In this document: one piece after another, positions 47,945-58,234 of the stretch | Position numbering within the stretch: the stretch's first letter is position 1 | Layout: each line of letters starts with the position of its first letter | NCBI RefSeq assembly: GCF_032854445.1 | Contig: NC_088304.1 | Span: forward strand, 4,960,001 to 5,024,000 | Direction of reading: 5' to 3' | DNA: 64,000 nucleotides | Origin: Liolophura sinensis | Lineage: Eukaryota; Mollusca; Polyplacophora; Chitonida; Chitonidae | Position numbers and translations under genes: made by a program | Notes under the pieces: generated by a model | The model's database searches: none | Told to the model about the DNA's origin: nothing | What the model saw: only the letters and a program-made list of their open reading frames with translations

Positions 47945-48917
47945 CAACTAGAAACGTGCAATACGACACAAAAGACTGCTCAAATCTACATGAATATAAA
48001 ATCTAGCAGCTTTCTCTTCACCATTAGACTTCAAACATTTTTCATGTTATGTGACAAGATGGTCAATATGACACAGACTGAGGCAATGAGAAGACAAACA
48101 ATTTGCTGCATTCTACAGCATTATTATCATCCCAAAATATCATGAGAATTTTGTGAGGTCTTACAGAGACTCCACCCGCGAGGTGCGAAGCAAGCGATAT
48201 TTATGGTATTCAGAATAAATACTAGGTGTATATTTGAACAAGTAAAGCAATGATCTAAGCTCAAGGCTTTCAAAGACGTACAAAGTTGATCGAACCTGTA
48301 TTGTCGTCCTGCTGAGCTGAAACTGGGACATCATAGATGAAAATGCTTCTGTTCTGACCTCATAGCATCAAGTTTTGAAATATCAAAGCGTATTAACAAA
48401 AGTGAGATATAACTGTGTGAAATAACACTTCATCAGTGACGGAAATCCTGACATTTCACTTACATATAAACAATAAAATTCAATCTAATGCAGAATACAT
48501 GTATGTGAAGAGGAATATTTCAGTCAAAAGACCGTCAGCTGATGAAACTGGATATACCCTTATGAAATTTTTTGTGTCAAAAAGTCTGTTGCTAACTAAA
48601 TCTGAAGTAACTTGTGTCTGTCCCATGCGCTCTCTTTGGATGAAGAATTAAAACCTTAGGACCTGTTGGAAAGTTATAAATAAAGTAAGAAGGAGGTTTG
48701 ATTCACACAAAAAAGAAGCGAGATTTCCACTATGTTTTTGTTCTTCTGTGAAGATAAGCAGACGGTTGGGAACAGACCATGAATGTAACACATCAATATT
48801 GGGGAAAGGCTTCCACACTTTATCAGTCTGACCGGGGTTCTATGTTACTGCTATATCAAATTCGAATACATGCTTGTCATGTTTTAAGCATATCCACCTA
48901 CGCCTCCACAATCATGG
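47945..48917. other. Region downstream of the ZNHIT3 stop
   Basis: Probably holds the ZNHIT3 3' UTR. No clear minus-strand AATAAA close to the stop was found. Confidence 0.45.
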
Positions 48918-49129
48918 TCATAACTGTTTTGCAGATTGGCCCGATAATATCAGCGGTGCCTTGTCCTCAGTGTCCATGATTGATAAACAAGTGTCTGCGA
49001 ATTCTGTAAAAATGGGGATTTGCATCGCCGTGGCAATGTCCTGGGCTGGATTGGCACTGGAATCAAGGGAGGTCAGCAAGGTACGGAGATGAGGGTTTTC
49101 CAGCAAAGATTTCAGCTCGTCAGATTGGC
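48918..49129 (-). CDS. ZNHIT3: ZNHIT3 exon 5, conserved C-terminal block
   Basis: Acceptor TTTCTAG, then G-Q-S-D-E-L-K-S-L-L-E-N-P-H-L-R through F-T-E-F-A-D-T-C-L-S-I-M to the stop at 48918-48920. It is about 20 residues longer after the conserved block than human, offset by a shorter linker. Confidence 0.93.
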
Positions 49130-52100
49130 CTAGAAACAGAAACATTACATATGACTGACTGACTGACTGACTGATTTATCTAGGTGTATGACATCACATT
49201 AGTTGTGTCATATTGGAATGACAGATGCCATAGCCAACCAATGGCGAGCGTCTGAAGTTTTTAAAAGATTTTAATGTCTTCTTCAAACTTTATGTAAATA
49301 ATATCGCTCTACATTCATATCAAATTCTCAAAGGATCTGTCAGAAGATTGCTTAAACCTTCTGCTTGAAATCATGCAATATACAAACATAAATATACAAA
49401 TAAAGCAACAAACTTCATAACCGTCAAGAAAAAACAAAAAAATAACACATCAGCGAGAATTATGCTTCCAAATTTCAAACGGCTGTGATTAGCAGTTTTC
49501 TAGAAAAGTACTGTCTGAAAATAACTTTTTAATCGTCCAAGTGAAAACAATTTAAAATATGTGTGTAATGGCCTATTACTAGAGCCATGCATGAACGTTT
49601 GTACGCCAACAGGCCCCAGTTCTGACTCGAGGCAAACTACAGATGTGTACCTGATTAGGTAGATAAACTGAGTGATGTACTGATTTACTGATTTGCTGAT
49701 TGATTGGTTGATGTATGTTCAAGAGCATTTGAATGTCTGCAGTTGGTGTCATCATTGGAGGAAACATGATAATATAATGGCCTGGCCACAGGGTCTTGAA
49801 ACTATAGTAGACTTAAGTTGTAATTTCTAATCACTTTTAAATTGTAACTTCTGAAGTTAAAAGGTCTAAATACTGCTTGAGAATGAAAATTCTGGGTAAG
49901 TTATTGCTAAACAAATTTGAGCCAAAATAAGAAAGAGGAACAAGTTTAATGACTGCAGTTTTGAAAACTCTTGAACTGTGAAAGTCTAAGATCACTCCGT
50001 GATTCCGTGGCTTGAGGTAGGTCAGTGACTGACACTTTTCCCATACACTTTTTGCCTGATAGAAGCGATACCCAACAAACTTCATGTCAGACTACGGTAA
50101 ATGACCTAAAGTTTCACGCGTCAATTACTGTCTTTTACTTTTGCACGATCTGGCAACCATATATGGATGAAACATGTTTTTGCCACGATATGGCAACGTG
50201 GCACTAAGCTATAATCATTCATTCAATCAATTCTCTGAAATGAACAATTTATATTGTTTTGCATGTATATCGTGGCAGAGTATTTAAGACCCTTATCTTT
50301 CAATTGCTGGACACTGGGTCAGTCTTAGTTTTGGACAGAAAGTTTATTGATTCCCCTGCTCACAGTGCACACGGGGCCGTGGTTAAGACCACTTGTCTTC
50401 AATGAATATGGTATGGATATTTGTCCGTCACACATGAGAAACTTTATCAGTAACTTGCCAAAGGTTAGCAGATTAGACCCTCTTCCAAATTATAACCTTA
50501 ATTACCAAACGTGTTCTTTGACAGACCCTTATATGGTGTTGTTCTGTCATTTTTTTTTTTTTTTTTTTTTTTTTTGATTGGTGTTTTACGCCGTACTCAA
50601 GAATATTTCACTTATACGACGGCAGCCAGCATTATGGTGGGTGGAAACCGAGCAGAGCCCGGGGGAAACCCACGACCATCCGCAGGTTGCTGGCAGACCT
50701 TCTCACTTACGGCCGGAGAGGAAGCCAGCATGAGCTGGACTTGAACTCACAGCGACCGCATTGGTGAGAGGCTCCTGGGTCATTACGCTGCGCTTAGTGC
50801 GCTAACCGACTGAGCCACGGAGGCCCCTCTGTCATTTTAACTTTCAATCTTCCAATTTGAGTTGTTTTTCTGCTAAATTTATATCCTAGCCAACTGTATT
50901 TATAGGATTTATTGGATTGGTGTTTTAAGCTGCACTCAAGAATATTTCACTTATACGACGACAGCCAGCATAACATGTCAATGAACACCTAATAACATAG
51001 CCATAACCAGTTGTTTTAATCTGGACCCCCTTCTGTGCAAGCCTAGCTGACTTGGCAAAATGAACACCTGGTATTGAAAATAGAACAAGTAGAGGTTGCT
51101 CTTAAAAAAGCCTTTAAAGTGGTATAGAAAAAAATCATAAAACTTGGTCTAAACATTTTACCTAACACAAAGCCATACATTTTGGGGGGAAATTCTAACC
51201 ATTTAGTTAAAAAGCAAGTTAACCTAAATGAACAGACTAGCTGTATTTTAGCCAGTTGTGTATTGCTGCAAGGCTCTAAAGGCAGTTGGGAGTCCAAATT
51301 AATAAAACAGATTATGGCTGGATTATCAGATGTTTATTTACAGAGATATTTCCTTCCAAAGACTAAGCTCAATTGATTATAATACAAACACACATATTGA
51401 TCTGCCTTTCTTTGAATTTCCTGTTAATAAAACTGAAACCTGAGGGATTAAAGAACAGGACTTCATGAATAAGTTCACATCTTGTATAAAGGTGGGGGAT
51501 ATTGGCTGGGTAAGGAGGGGGGGAGGTAATTGTCCAGGGGAAGGGAATTGACAGGGGAAGGAAATTGTGCGGAGGGGGAAATTGTGCAGAGGGGGAAGTG
51601 TCCAAGGGGGAATATGTCCTTAAGCCACGCTGAAGACCTACAGAATATTCGGCCTAGGCCTACGCGGAAGTCACCTCACATCGTTATCTGGTGAACATTT
51701 GCCTGCTGAGAGCCCTCATTATGCAACAAAGATGTGTACAAATGTATTTCAGATAAAAATGAATTTCACTGAGAAATATCTGTCATTAGCTTCCCATGTC
51801 CATGTAATTCCAAGTTAGAATGTCAGCCTACACGCCCATTTTGTTTCCTTACCATCCGAACTGTTTTCCTATTGCAGAAGAGTTCCTATTTCCGCGTTTT
51901 CATATCATGAACCTCACATTAAATGCAGAAAACTTACTCCACGCCAGGTTTCCGAAAACTACCACGATTTACTTTTACCCCTTTTTGGTAGCGCTGTGTG
52001 TGAGTCAGGGATATCGGGAGACACGATTTGTTTGAGCTGTTATCACAGTAAGAGTTGGCACAACACCGTCACTGGCTTTATAAACTATGCTGATCGTTAA

Positions 52101-55100
52101 TTTCGAGTCCTGTGATTGTAAGTGGCTTGTATCTACATGTAGATAAAACCAAACTGTATGACTAAAAGTTCATCTGAGGGGACAATAAAGTATTAAGTAA
52201 ATTAACTTCAAGTTATTTACTGTAGTTTCCCATAAACTGACTGTGAGCTGAGATTTCATAAAAACGTTCATAAAAATATTGTTGTCTGCTTACCGTAAAT
52301 CTTCTCAACCACTAAAGCACTTTTTTCAGTGGAATTTATTGGTACAGTTATTATGAAAATGAAACTAAAATATATATTTTTTGTGTCACTAAAGATGCAA
52401 ACTTCATAAATCTGTGAAAATTATTTCTCTCAGAGTGTTTGAAAATTACACTGTTTGCAGAAGTGGTAGAAAAGACTGAAGAATGAGGGTATTGCCAAGG
52501 ATACCTCATGTGTCTGACAACTGTAAAGCAGGGCACCTATGACAATGATGATCTATCAGCTGTCTAAACATATCCGACATTTTCCAGAAGAAAGCAAACA
52601 ACTGCTAAGAGCTACTCACCTAACAGCTGTAGAGACTTCTTTGGCACTCTGTCTTCTCCAGAATCCACGGGTGGGCTGTTTTCTGTTGGGGATAATTCCC
52701 AGTCGTCCGATATAATGTTTACAAACAATACTTATTTATTTATTGTGACTGTTGCTTATAATTGTACTGAAGAATTTTCCACTGATATGCTGTTGTTAAG
52801 ATTTACGAATGTAGGGAACAGGAGTGCTCAACATCAACAATCGGAGCCCTCCAGCTACGTGACAATCATTTTGACCTTCATGTCTCAGCATAAACAATCG
52901 GAGTTCGCCAGCTACGTGACAATCCTTTTGACTTTCATGTCTCAGCATAAACAATCGGAGTTCGCCAGCTACGTGACAATCATTTTGACCTTCATGTCTC
53001 AGCATAAACAATCGGAGCTCGCCAGCTACATGACAATCCTTTTGACTTTCATGTCTCAGCATAAACAATCGGAGTTCGCCAGCTACATGACAATTCTTTT
53101 GACTTCATGTCTCAGCCAAAGCAACTAACAGCTGAATCGAATTGGCACTTTCAACATGTATGCCAGCAATGCCCTTCAATACAAGCAGAACTGAGCAGTA
53201 TAAAGAGGATTGACTTTCATGACAACTGACATTAGGCGTGGCATTTTAATGAGTTGCAGGCTGTGACTGGCCAAGTTGTCCATCCTCCCCCAGCTCCCCC
53301 TAGATTCCAAACCCAAGGTGAAGTAGTCAAGAGTACATTGCAAAATACCAATGAAATAAACAGACTGACTCAATTGTTTACATTCTTAACCTCATTTTCT
53401 CTAATCCCAGCAGCAGTTTTAAATTAAAAAATAACGTACCTCTGTCACATGCTGGATCCACAGATGTGGCTGTTTGATCAGAGTTATCTTTCTTGCTTTC
53501 TTTCTCCTTGGGAACGCACTCCTCTGTGAAGTAAAGAGCAACATTACATTTACTTTAAAACATACACCTTCCTATTGTCTCCTGAAGACCTCAGAGGTAT
53601 TTCTCAGATGTGAAAATAACTAATTCTTGATGAAAAGACAAAAACGCCAGCAAATATCATGGGAGAACCAAGCAAATATCATGGGAGATTCAATTCAAAC
53701 AAATATCAAACAGAACCAAATGAATATCAAAAGGCAATGTTCTCCTTCATAGATATTTCACTTATATGACGGTGGCCAGCATTATGGTGGGATGAAACAG
53801 GGCAGAGTCATGAACAATAGAAGCAGTGTCCATCTGATGAAAAGTGATGGCAATATCCTCTTACTTAACAATAAAAGCAATGTCCACTTGATGAAAATAA
53901 AGGCAGTGTATATTTGATGAGCAATGAAGCTAGTGTACACTTGATGAACAATAAAAGCAATGTCCACTTCATGAACAATAAAGGCAATGTCCACTTCATG
54001 AACAATGCAGGACATCTCCACTTCATGAACAATAAAGGCCGTGCCCACTTGATGAACAATAAAGGCCATATCCACTTGACGAACAATAAAGGCAGTGTTC
54101 ACTTGATGAACAATAAAGGCCATGTCCACTTGACGACCAATATGGGCAGTGTTCACTTGATGAACAATAAAGGCCATGTCTCCTTGATGAACAACAAAGG
54201 CAAAGTCCTCTTAATGAAACTGAAAGGCGATCTAGATGAACGTAAAAGACAACGTCTACTTGGACACCAATGGTTATGTTCACTTGATAAACACTAACAA
54301 TAACACAACACACATTAAAGGCAGTGTCCACAAGACAAACCTTAAAAACAATGTCCGCATGGCGCATTTAAGGTGATATCCACATTATGAGCATAGAAAG
54401 CAATGCCCACATGACAAACATTAAAGGCAATGCCCACATGACAAACATTAAAGGCAATGCCCACATGACAAACATTAAAGGCAATGCCCACATGACAAAC
54501 ATTAAAGGCAATGTCCACATGACAAACATTAAAGGCAATGTCCACACAATGTTCACTTCACCGAAGACAAAGTTAACTTGAAGAACATAAAGGGCAATGT
54601 CCATTTAACAGGCATAAAAGACATACTGCGTTATCACAAACTGAAATGACACATCTATTAGCATAGCCACAAAATCATGACAATACACTGACGAAATTCA
54701 AAAAATGAGTAACTGAATTGTCAGACACAGGTTTCAGCTGTCTTTCATCTGATGTTCACTACATTTTTTGTTTTCTTTCACTTCAAAGAAAACATTTACT
54801 ATACAGCTATATTGTAAGTAGTTGTCCATCAACATGAACACATACACGTAAAAAAATTACACTTTTGAAACATTCCTCAAAGTAACTATTAATTGGGCAA
54901 TAAAATGCAAAGCTTACCTTTGTGTTTTTTAAAGCATGGAACTGAACAACTGAAACGAAAACAGGAAAATTGTAAAGACATTTTCATTAACTCGTGCATA
55001 TTTATACATGATCATCATGACTTCATAGCACAAACCTTTTAGAACACAAAACAAAGGATTTGTGACGGCAGATATCACAAATCACCTTTTACAAAAAAGA

Positions 55101-57517
55101 GAAACAGAGAACAAACAAAATGATCTTTTATATCATTCATGTCATGACAATAACTGCAACTCATGACACCTCTTTCCAAAGGTGTATATCTTCTTGTTTA
55201 TTCATACTTCACTAGGCCTTCAGTTGAACTGTTCATCAACATATCACATTTCCTAATTTATTTATCACTGGACTCGTGTGAATATTTAAACGGTGCAGCA
55301 GCAATTGCATATTATGCAAGCATACTACACAGTGTGGGAATCTTTGGGGGAAGGATTAGGCTGTGAAGGGGAGGTTTTATGCTGGGGTGTCTGCCACATG
55401 TTAGAGCGACCTAAGCTCACTGAGGAATTCGCTTTTTACCATTAATATCTGAGCAGTTGGTCAGCCACTAACAAAGGCGCCAATCTTGTCTTTACAACTG
55501 TCACAGACAAAAAGCAATGCCCTCTCCTCCACCCTGTCCCACACATAATCCATAACTACCTAGGCGGCTTAATATCAGCCGTTAAAGATCAGTTTAGCAG
55601 CAAAATGCAGCCAGAAAGTCATTAAATTCTCATCAGAAATGTTCTCTGATACAGTATATCCACACCACGTTATCTTTGAACTTTTGTCTTTCAGTCAGTA
55701 AGACGTCTGGCAGTCTGATGGAAGGTTCTATATACCCGCCACAACAGTGTTACAACAAAGACTAGATACATTTATGCCTACATACAGTGTACATAAAGTG
55801 CAGACACCTGCTAAGAAGACAGAACACACCCAAATTCAAATCTCTCAAAGGAAAAACAAATAAGTAAATAAATGTAAAATACACAAACACATGAACTTAT
55901 TTTAGCCATTGCTTTTACCATTACACCTGGATACAGAAGCCCATGAAGAACTGTTATCTTCACTTCACTTTTTTTTTCAAATTTCTGTGTATAGGTACAA
56001 GTGTAAGGACCTATCATCTTCACAGCACTACCCATAAGGATCAGATATCTTCACAGCACTACCCAAAAGGATCGGATATCTTCACAGAACTACCCATAAG
56101 GACCTGTTATCTTCACAGCACTACTCATAGGGATCGGATATCTTCACAGCACTACCCATAAGGATCGGATATCTTCACAGCACTACCCAAAAGGATCGGA
56201 TATCTTCACAGAACTACCCATAAGGACCTGTTATCTTCACAGCACTACTCACAGGGATCAGATATCTTCACAGCATTACCCATAAGGACCTGTTATCTTC
56301 ACAGCACTACTCATAGGGATCGGATATCTTCACAGCATTACCCATAAGGACCTGTTATCTTCACAGCACTACTCATAGGGATCGGATATCTTCACAGCAC
56401 TACCCATAAGGATCGGATATCTTCACAGCACTACCCAAAAGGATCGGATATCTTCACAGAACTACCCATAAGGACCTGTTATCTTCACAGCACTATTCAC
56501 AGGGATCAGATATCTTCACAGCATTACCCATAAGGACCTGTTATCTTCACAGCACTACTCATAGGGATCGGATATCTTCACAGCACTACCCATAAGGATC
56601 GGATATCTTCACAGCACTACCCACAAGGATTGGATATCTTAACAGCACTACCCAAAAAGACCTGTTATCTTCACAGCACTACCCATAAGGACCTGTACCC
56701 TTAAGCATGCACTTCTGTCTACAGAAAATGGCAAAGTAAGGTACATGTACATGATCAGTGTGTTTATCAGAATAAATCACACTGATAAGTATCTCAGTAT
56801 ACACCTTGATTGGCAGCCGTGTACACTAGCTCGCTTCAACACGCGGGGCCAGCAGGTTGTCAATGCCATATATGGAATCTGACCTTTCTAACTACAGGTT
56901 ACCAGCTCTAACTACATCAGACTGTTGCTGTATTATGGGGTAGTACCTGCTGGCCTATGCAAGAGAAGTGGTCTTTATGGGGAAAATATGCAATCTACTA
57001 GGTCTATACAAAGGCCTGTGACCTAGGGCTTCTTGTGCTACCGGCCAGTATTAACATTTGTCGGGCCCCATCTACCAAGAGATACAAACAGTACCATAAA
57101 CTTTACAACTCTTGGTATGGTATTTGAAAAGACTACGTTCGTCCTTTAGTTAGACAATGATCCTCTTCTCAGATGCGTATTGTGGAAAGCTGGTTCGTCA
57201 TTCTCTTTACCACTTCCCACTGACATGAACCTCCAACTATAAAATTCCTCGACTCTTTTTTACATGGATTTTGACAAAAATTTGGAGTTGTGAAGTTCAT
57301 GTTGTTTCTACCACGTGTTACAGGATTTGACTTTAGTTCCTGAAGATGTGAAGAGGTCAAACTGAAACAAAGTTATCAACTCAAACTTTCCCTTGCCTCC
57401 AGGATGGAGGTAATTTTCATTTTGCTTTGCACTACCGTCTTACTATTTTATCTCACAGGCTGGGCACTTGTACTTGTGTTGGTTTTCTTCACAGATCTGA
57501 CAACTTGGCTTGATCAT
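48918..57517 (-). CDS. ZNHIT3: ZNHIT3, HIT-type zinc finger protein (complete, 5 exons, 154 aa)
   Basis: Minus-strand exons 57444-57517, 54918-54949, 53440-53523, 52620-52682 and 48918-49129 join in frame to 154 codons plus stop; human ZNHIT3 has 155 residues. Residues 6-38 form a HIT zinc finger: Cys 6, 9, 18, 21, 26, 30, His34 and Cys38 (Y-K-C-P-A-C then Y-C-S-V-P-C-F-K-K-H-K). A short charged linker leads to a conserved C-terminal block, L-K-S-L-L-E-N-P-H-L-R-T-L-L and F-T-E-F-A-D-T-C-L-S-I. In other eukaryotes (Hit1 in yeast) this block binds NUFIP/Rsa1 in box C/D snoRNP assembly; human ZNHIT3 was also called TRIP3. It acts in the nucleus. It is head-to-head with the Nudix/EF-hand gene and convergent with ZDHHC. 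Confidence 0.93.
49130..50545. other. ZNHIT3 intron 4, part
   Basis: Unique except for a TGAC microsatellite near 49153-49175. Confidence 0.5.
50575..50828 (-). mobile_element. SINE family A, best full-length copy
   Basis: On the minus strand: GGGGCCTCCGTGGCTCAGTC (A box), long variable arm, GAGTTCAAGTCCAGCTCATG (B box), TCTCCGGCCGTAAGTGAGAA, CCACCATAATGCTGGCTGCC, TATTCTTGAGTACGGCGTAA, AACACCAATC, then an A-run (about 27 T on the plus strand at 50548-50574). It resembles the metazoan MetaSINE type reported from bivalves; the family name is from memory. Confidence 0.93.
50903..50972 (-). mobile_element. SINE family A, 3' fragment
   Basis: GGATTGGTGTTTTAAGCTGC, ACTCAAGAATATTTCACTTA, ACGACGACAGCCAGCAT, then unrelated sequence (5'-truncated). 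Confidence 0.88.
50973..52619. other. ZNHIT3 intron 4, right part
   Basis: Unique except for a G-rich imperfect repeat of about 20 bp near 51510-51612 (GGGGGAAATTGTGCAGAGG). Confidence 0.5.
52620..52682 (-). CDS. ZNHIT3: ZNHIT3 exon 4
   Basis: Codes N-S-P-P-V-D-S-G-E-D-R-V-P-K-K-S-L-Q-L-L; E-D-R-V and the following S-L-Q-L-L-G match the human protein. The donor GTGAGT is good. The acceptor chosen (CCCCAACAG) is weak. The frame stays open upstream (D-D-W-E-L-S-P-T), so a longer exon with another acceptor is possible. The chosen border gives a total length within one residue of human. Confidence 0.78.
   Translation of the reverse strand, partial: KTAHPWILEKTECQRSLYSC
52838..53118. repeat. 57-bp minisatellite, about 5 copies
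   Basis: Unit ATGTCTCAGCATAAACAATC, GGAGTTCGCCAGCTACGTGA, CAATCCTTTTGACTTTC. Fifty-seven is a multiple of three, so a 137-codon plus-strand frame (52715-53128) stays open by chance. Within ZNHIT3 intron 3. Confidence 0.95.
53440..53523 (-). CDS. ZNHIT3: ZNHIT3 exon 3
   Basis: Codes E-E-C-V-P-K-E-K-E-S-K-K and a polar linker ending P-A-C-D-R. The cysteine in E-E-C is the last zinc ligand. Acceptor TTTACTTCACAG, donor GTACGT. Confidence 0.88.
53752..53812 (-). mobile_element. SINE family A fragment
   Basis: GATATTTCACTTATATGACG, GTGGCCAGCATTATGGTGG, AAACAGGGCAGAGTC. It immediately precedes the 27-bp array. Confidence 0.88.
53815..54300. repeat. 27-bp minisatellite, about 17 copies
   Basis: Unit ATGAACAATAAAGGCAATGT plus CCACTTC. 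The multiple-of-three period keeps frames open on both strands (127 and 131 codons), a classic false ORF. Within ZNHIT3 intron 2. Confidence 0.95.
54372..54560. repeat. 27-bp minisatellite, about 7 copies, related to the preceding array
   Basis: Unit ACATGACAAACATTAAAGGC plus AATGCCC. The ATTAAAGGCAATG core is shared with the 53815-54300 array, so the two split from one array and diverged. Confidence 0.94.
54565..56005. other. ZNHIT3 introns 1-2 around exon 2, unique
   Basis: Nothing recognised apart from the 32-nt exon 2 (54918-54949). Confidence 0.5.
54918..54949 (-). CDS. ZNHIT3: ZNHIT3 exon 2 (32-nt micro-exon)
   Basis: Completes Tyr25 and codes C-S-V-P-C-F-K-K-H-K, carrying three of the eight zinc ligands. 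Acceptor TTTCGTTTCAG, donor GTAAGC. It is recognisable only through splice phase and homology. Confidence 0.9.
56008..56698. repeat. 31-bp minisatellite, about 22 copies of two unit types
   Basis: Type 1: GGATCGGATATCTTCACAGC plus ACTACCCATAA. Type 2: GGACCTGTTATCTTCACAGC plus ACTACTCATAG. The order of types repeats in blocks (compare 56037-56260 with 56390-56560), showing duplication of multi-unit blocks. In ZNHIT3 intron 1. Confidence 0.95.
56700..57443. other. ZNHIT3 intron 1, unique
   Basis: No repeat or coding signal was recognised on either strand. Confidence 0.5.
57444..57517 (-). CDS. ZNHIT3: ZNHIT3 exon 1
   Basis: Codes M-I-K-P-S-C-Q-I-C-E-E-N and then H-K-Y-K-C-P-A-C-E-I-K plus two bases of Tyr25. 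Donor GTAAGA. The split codon TA|T rejoins with exon 2 to give the conserved Y-C. A is present at -3 of the ATG. The plus-strand open frame 57404-57610 over the same bases is only its antisense. Confidence 0.88.
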
Positions 57518-58069
57518 TTTGCTGACCAGAATACTTCTTGGATCGATCGCCTGGTCACAAAATTTCTGTTGGCGTCTATTCTGTTCGTTCCTTCTCCACA
57601 TGTGTTTTGATGTTGTTGTTGTGATCTATCTCAAAGAATTTTCACCCTACCGTCTGTGCAGAAATGTAATGCATTCACAAAATACAATGACGTCACAGTT
57701 TCCATCGCGTAACTGTGACAAAAAAATAACATTGATTTAAAAGTTGAAAAGATCATGAAATTTATATCCATCCCATTTTCATAACCAATAGTTTTCAATC
57801 TATGCAATTAGGGTAATTCAGTTTATATATAACTTCACGTAAACGGAAACTGGTTCAAAACGTTGTCGGCGGACCTAGAGCAAGTTACAATTTACTCGCG
57901 GCTGCTATCACACTTTGTCATCGGTTTTTGTGGTTATCCAACTTGTGTGTCTTTGTTCCTACTTGCTAGGTTTTAACATATGATGGCGGCGGATACGGAC
58001 TAAGTTAGGTTGTTGGTTGCGAGTTTTCCTTATTTTAAAAAGTTTTCTTCCTCGTTTAGAGTAGTTGTC
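57518..58069. promoter_or_regulatory. Probable bidirectional promoter, ZNHIT3 / Nudix-EF gene
   Basis: 552 bp between divergent start codons. It holds an 8-codon upstream ORF on the plus strand (57980-58003, ATG ATG GCG GCG then stop TAA). It is in frame with the main ATG at 58070 and so ends any upstream extension. The ATGGCGGC there resembles a YY1 site. No other structure was seen. Confidence 0.5.
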
Positions 58070-58234
58070 ATGGCACATTCGGAAATTGCAGAAACTGTCA
58101 GTGTTGTCATTAAAAAAACGGACGAAACCAAGATCCTTTTGGTGGATTATGATGGGCGAGGTTACTGGCTACCGTCTGCAACTAGGCGATCAAATGAGAA
58201 CTTGAATTCGACAGCCAAGCGACTTACTCGTGAG
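58070..58234 (+). CDS. Nudix/EF gene exon 1
   Basis: Codes residues 1-55 (M-A-H-S-E-I-A-E-T-V to A-K-R-L-T-R-E). The upstream in-frame TAA at 58001 and the lack of another ATG after it fix the start. Donor GTAAAT, phase 0. Confidence 0.8.

Noticed and set aside
52715-53128. 137-codon plus-strand ORF with repeated M-S-Q-H-K-Q-S-E-F
   Set aside because: It is a 57-bp minisatellite whose period is a multiple of three, lying antisense in ZNHIT3 intron 3; no domain, splice or start support.
53782-54297. Long ORFs on both strands (131 and 127 codons)
   Set aside because: Produced by a 27-bp tandem repeat; both strands are open for the same reason.
57404-57610. 68-codon hydrophobic plus-strand ORF
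   Set aside because: It is the antisense of ZNHIT3 exon 1, whose zinc ligands and splice phase identify the true strand.
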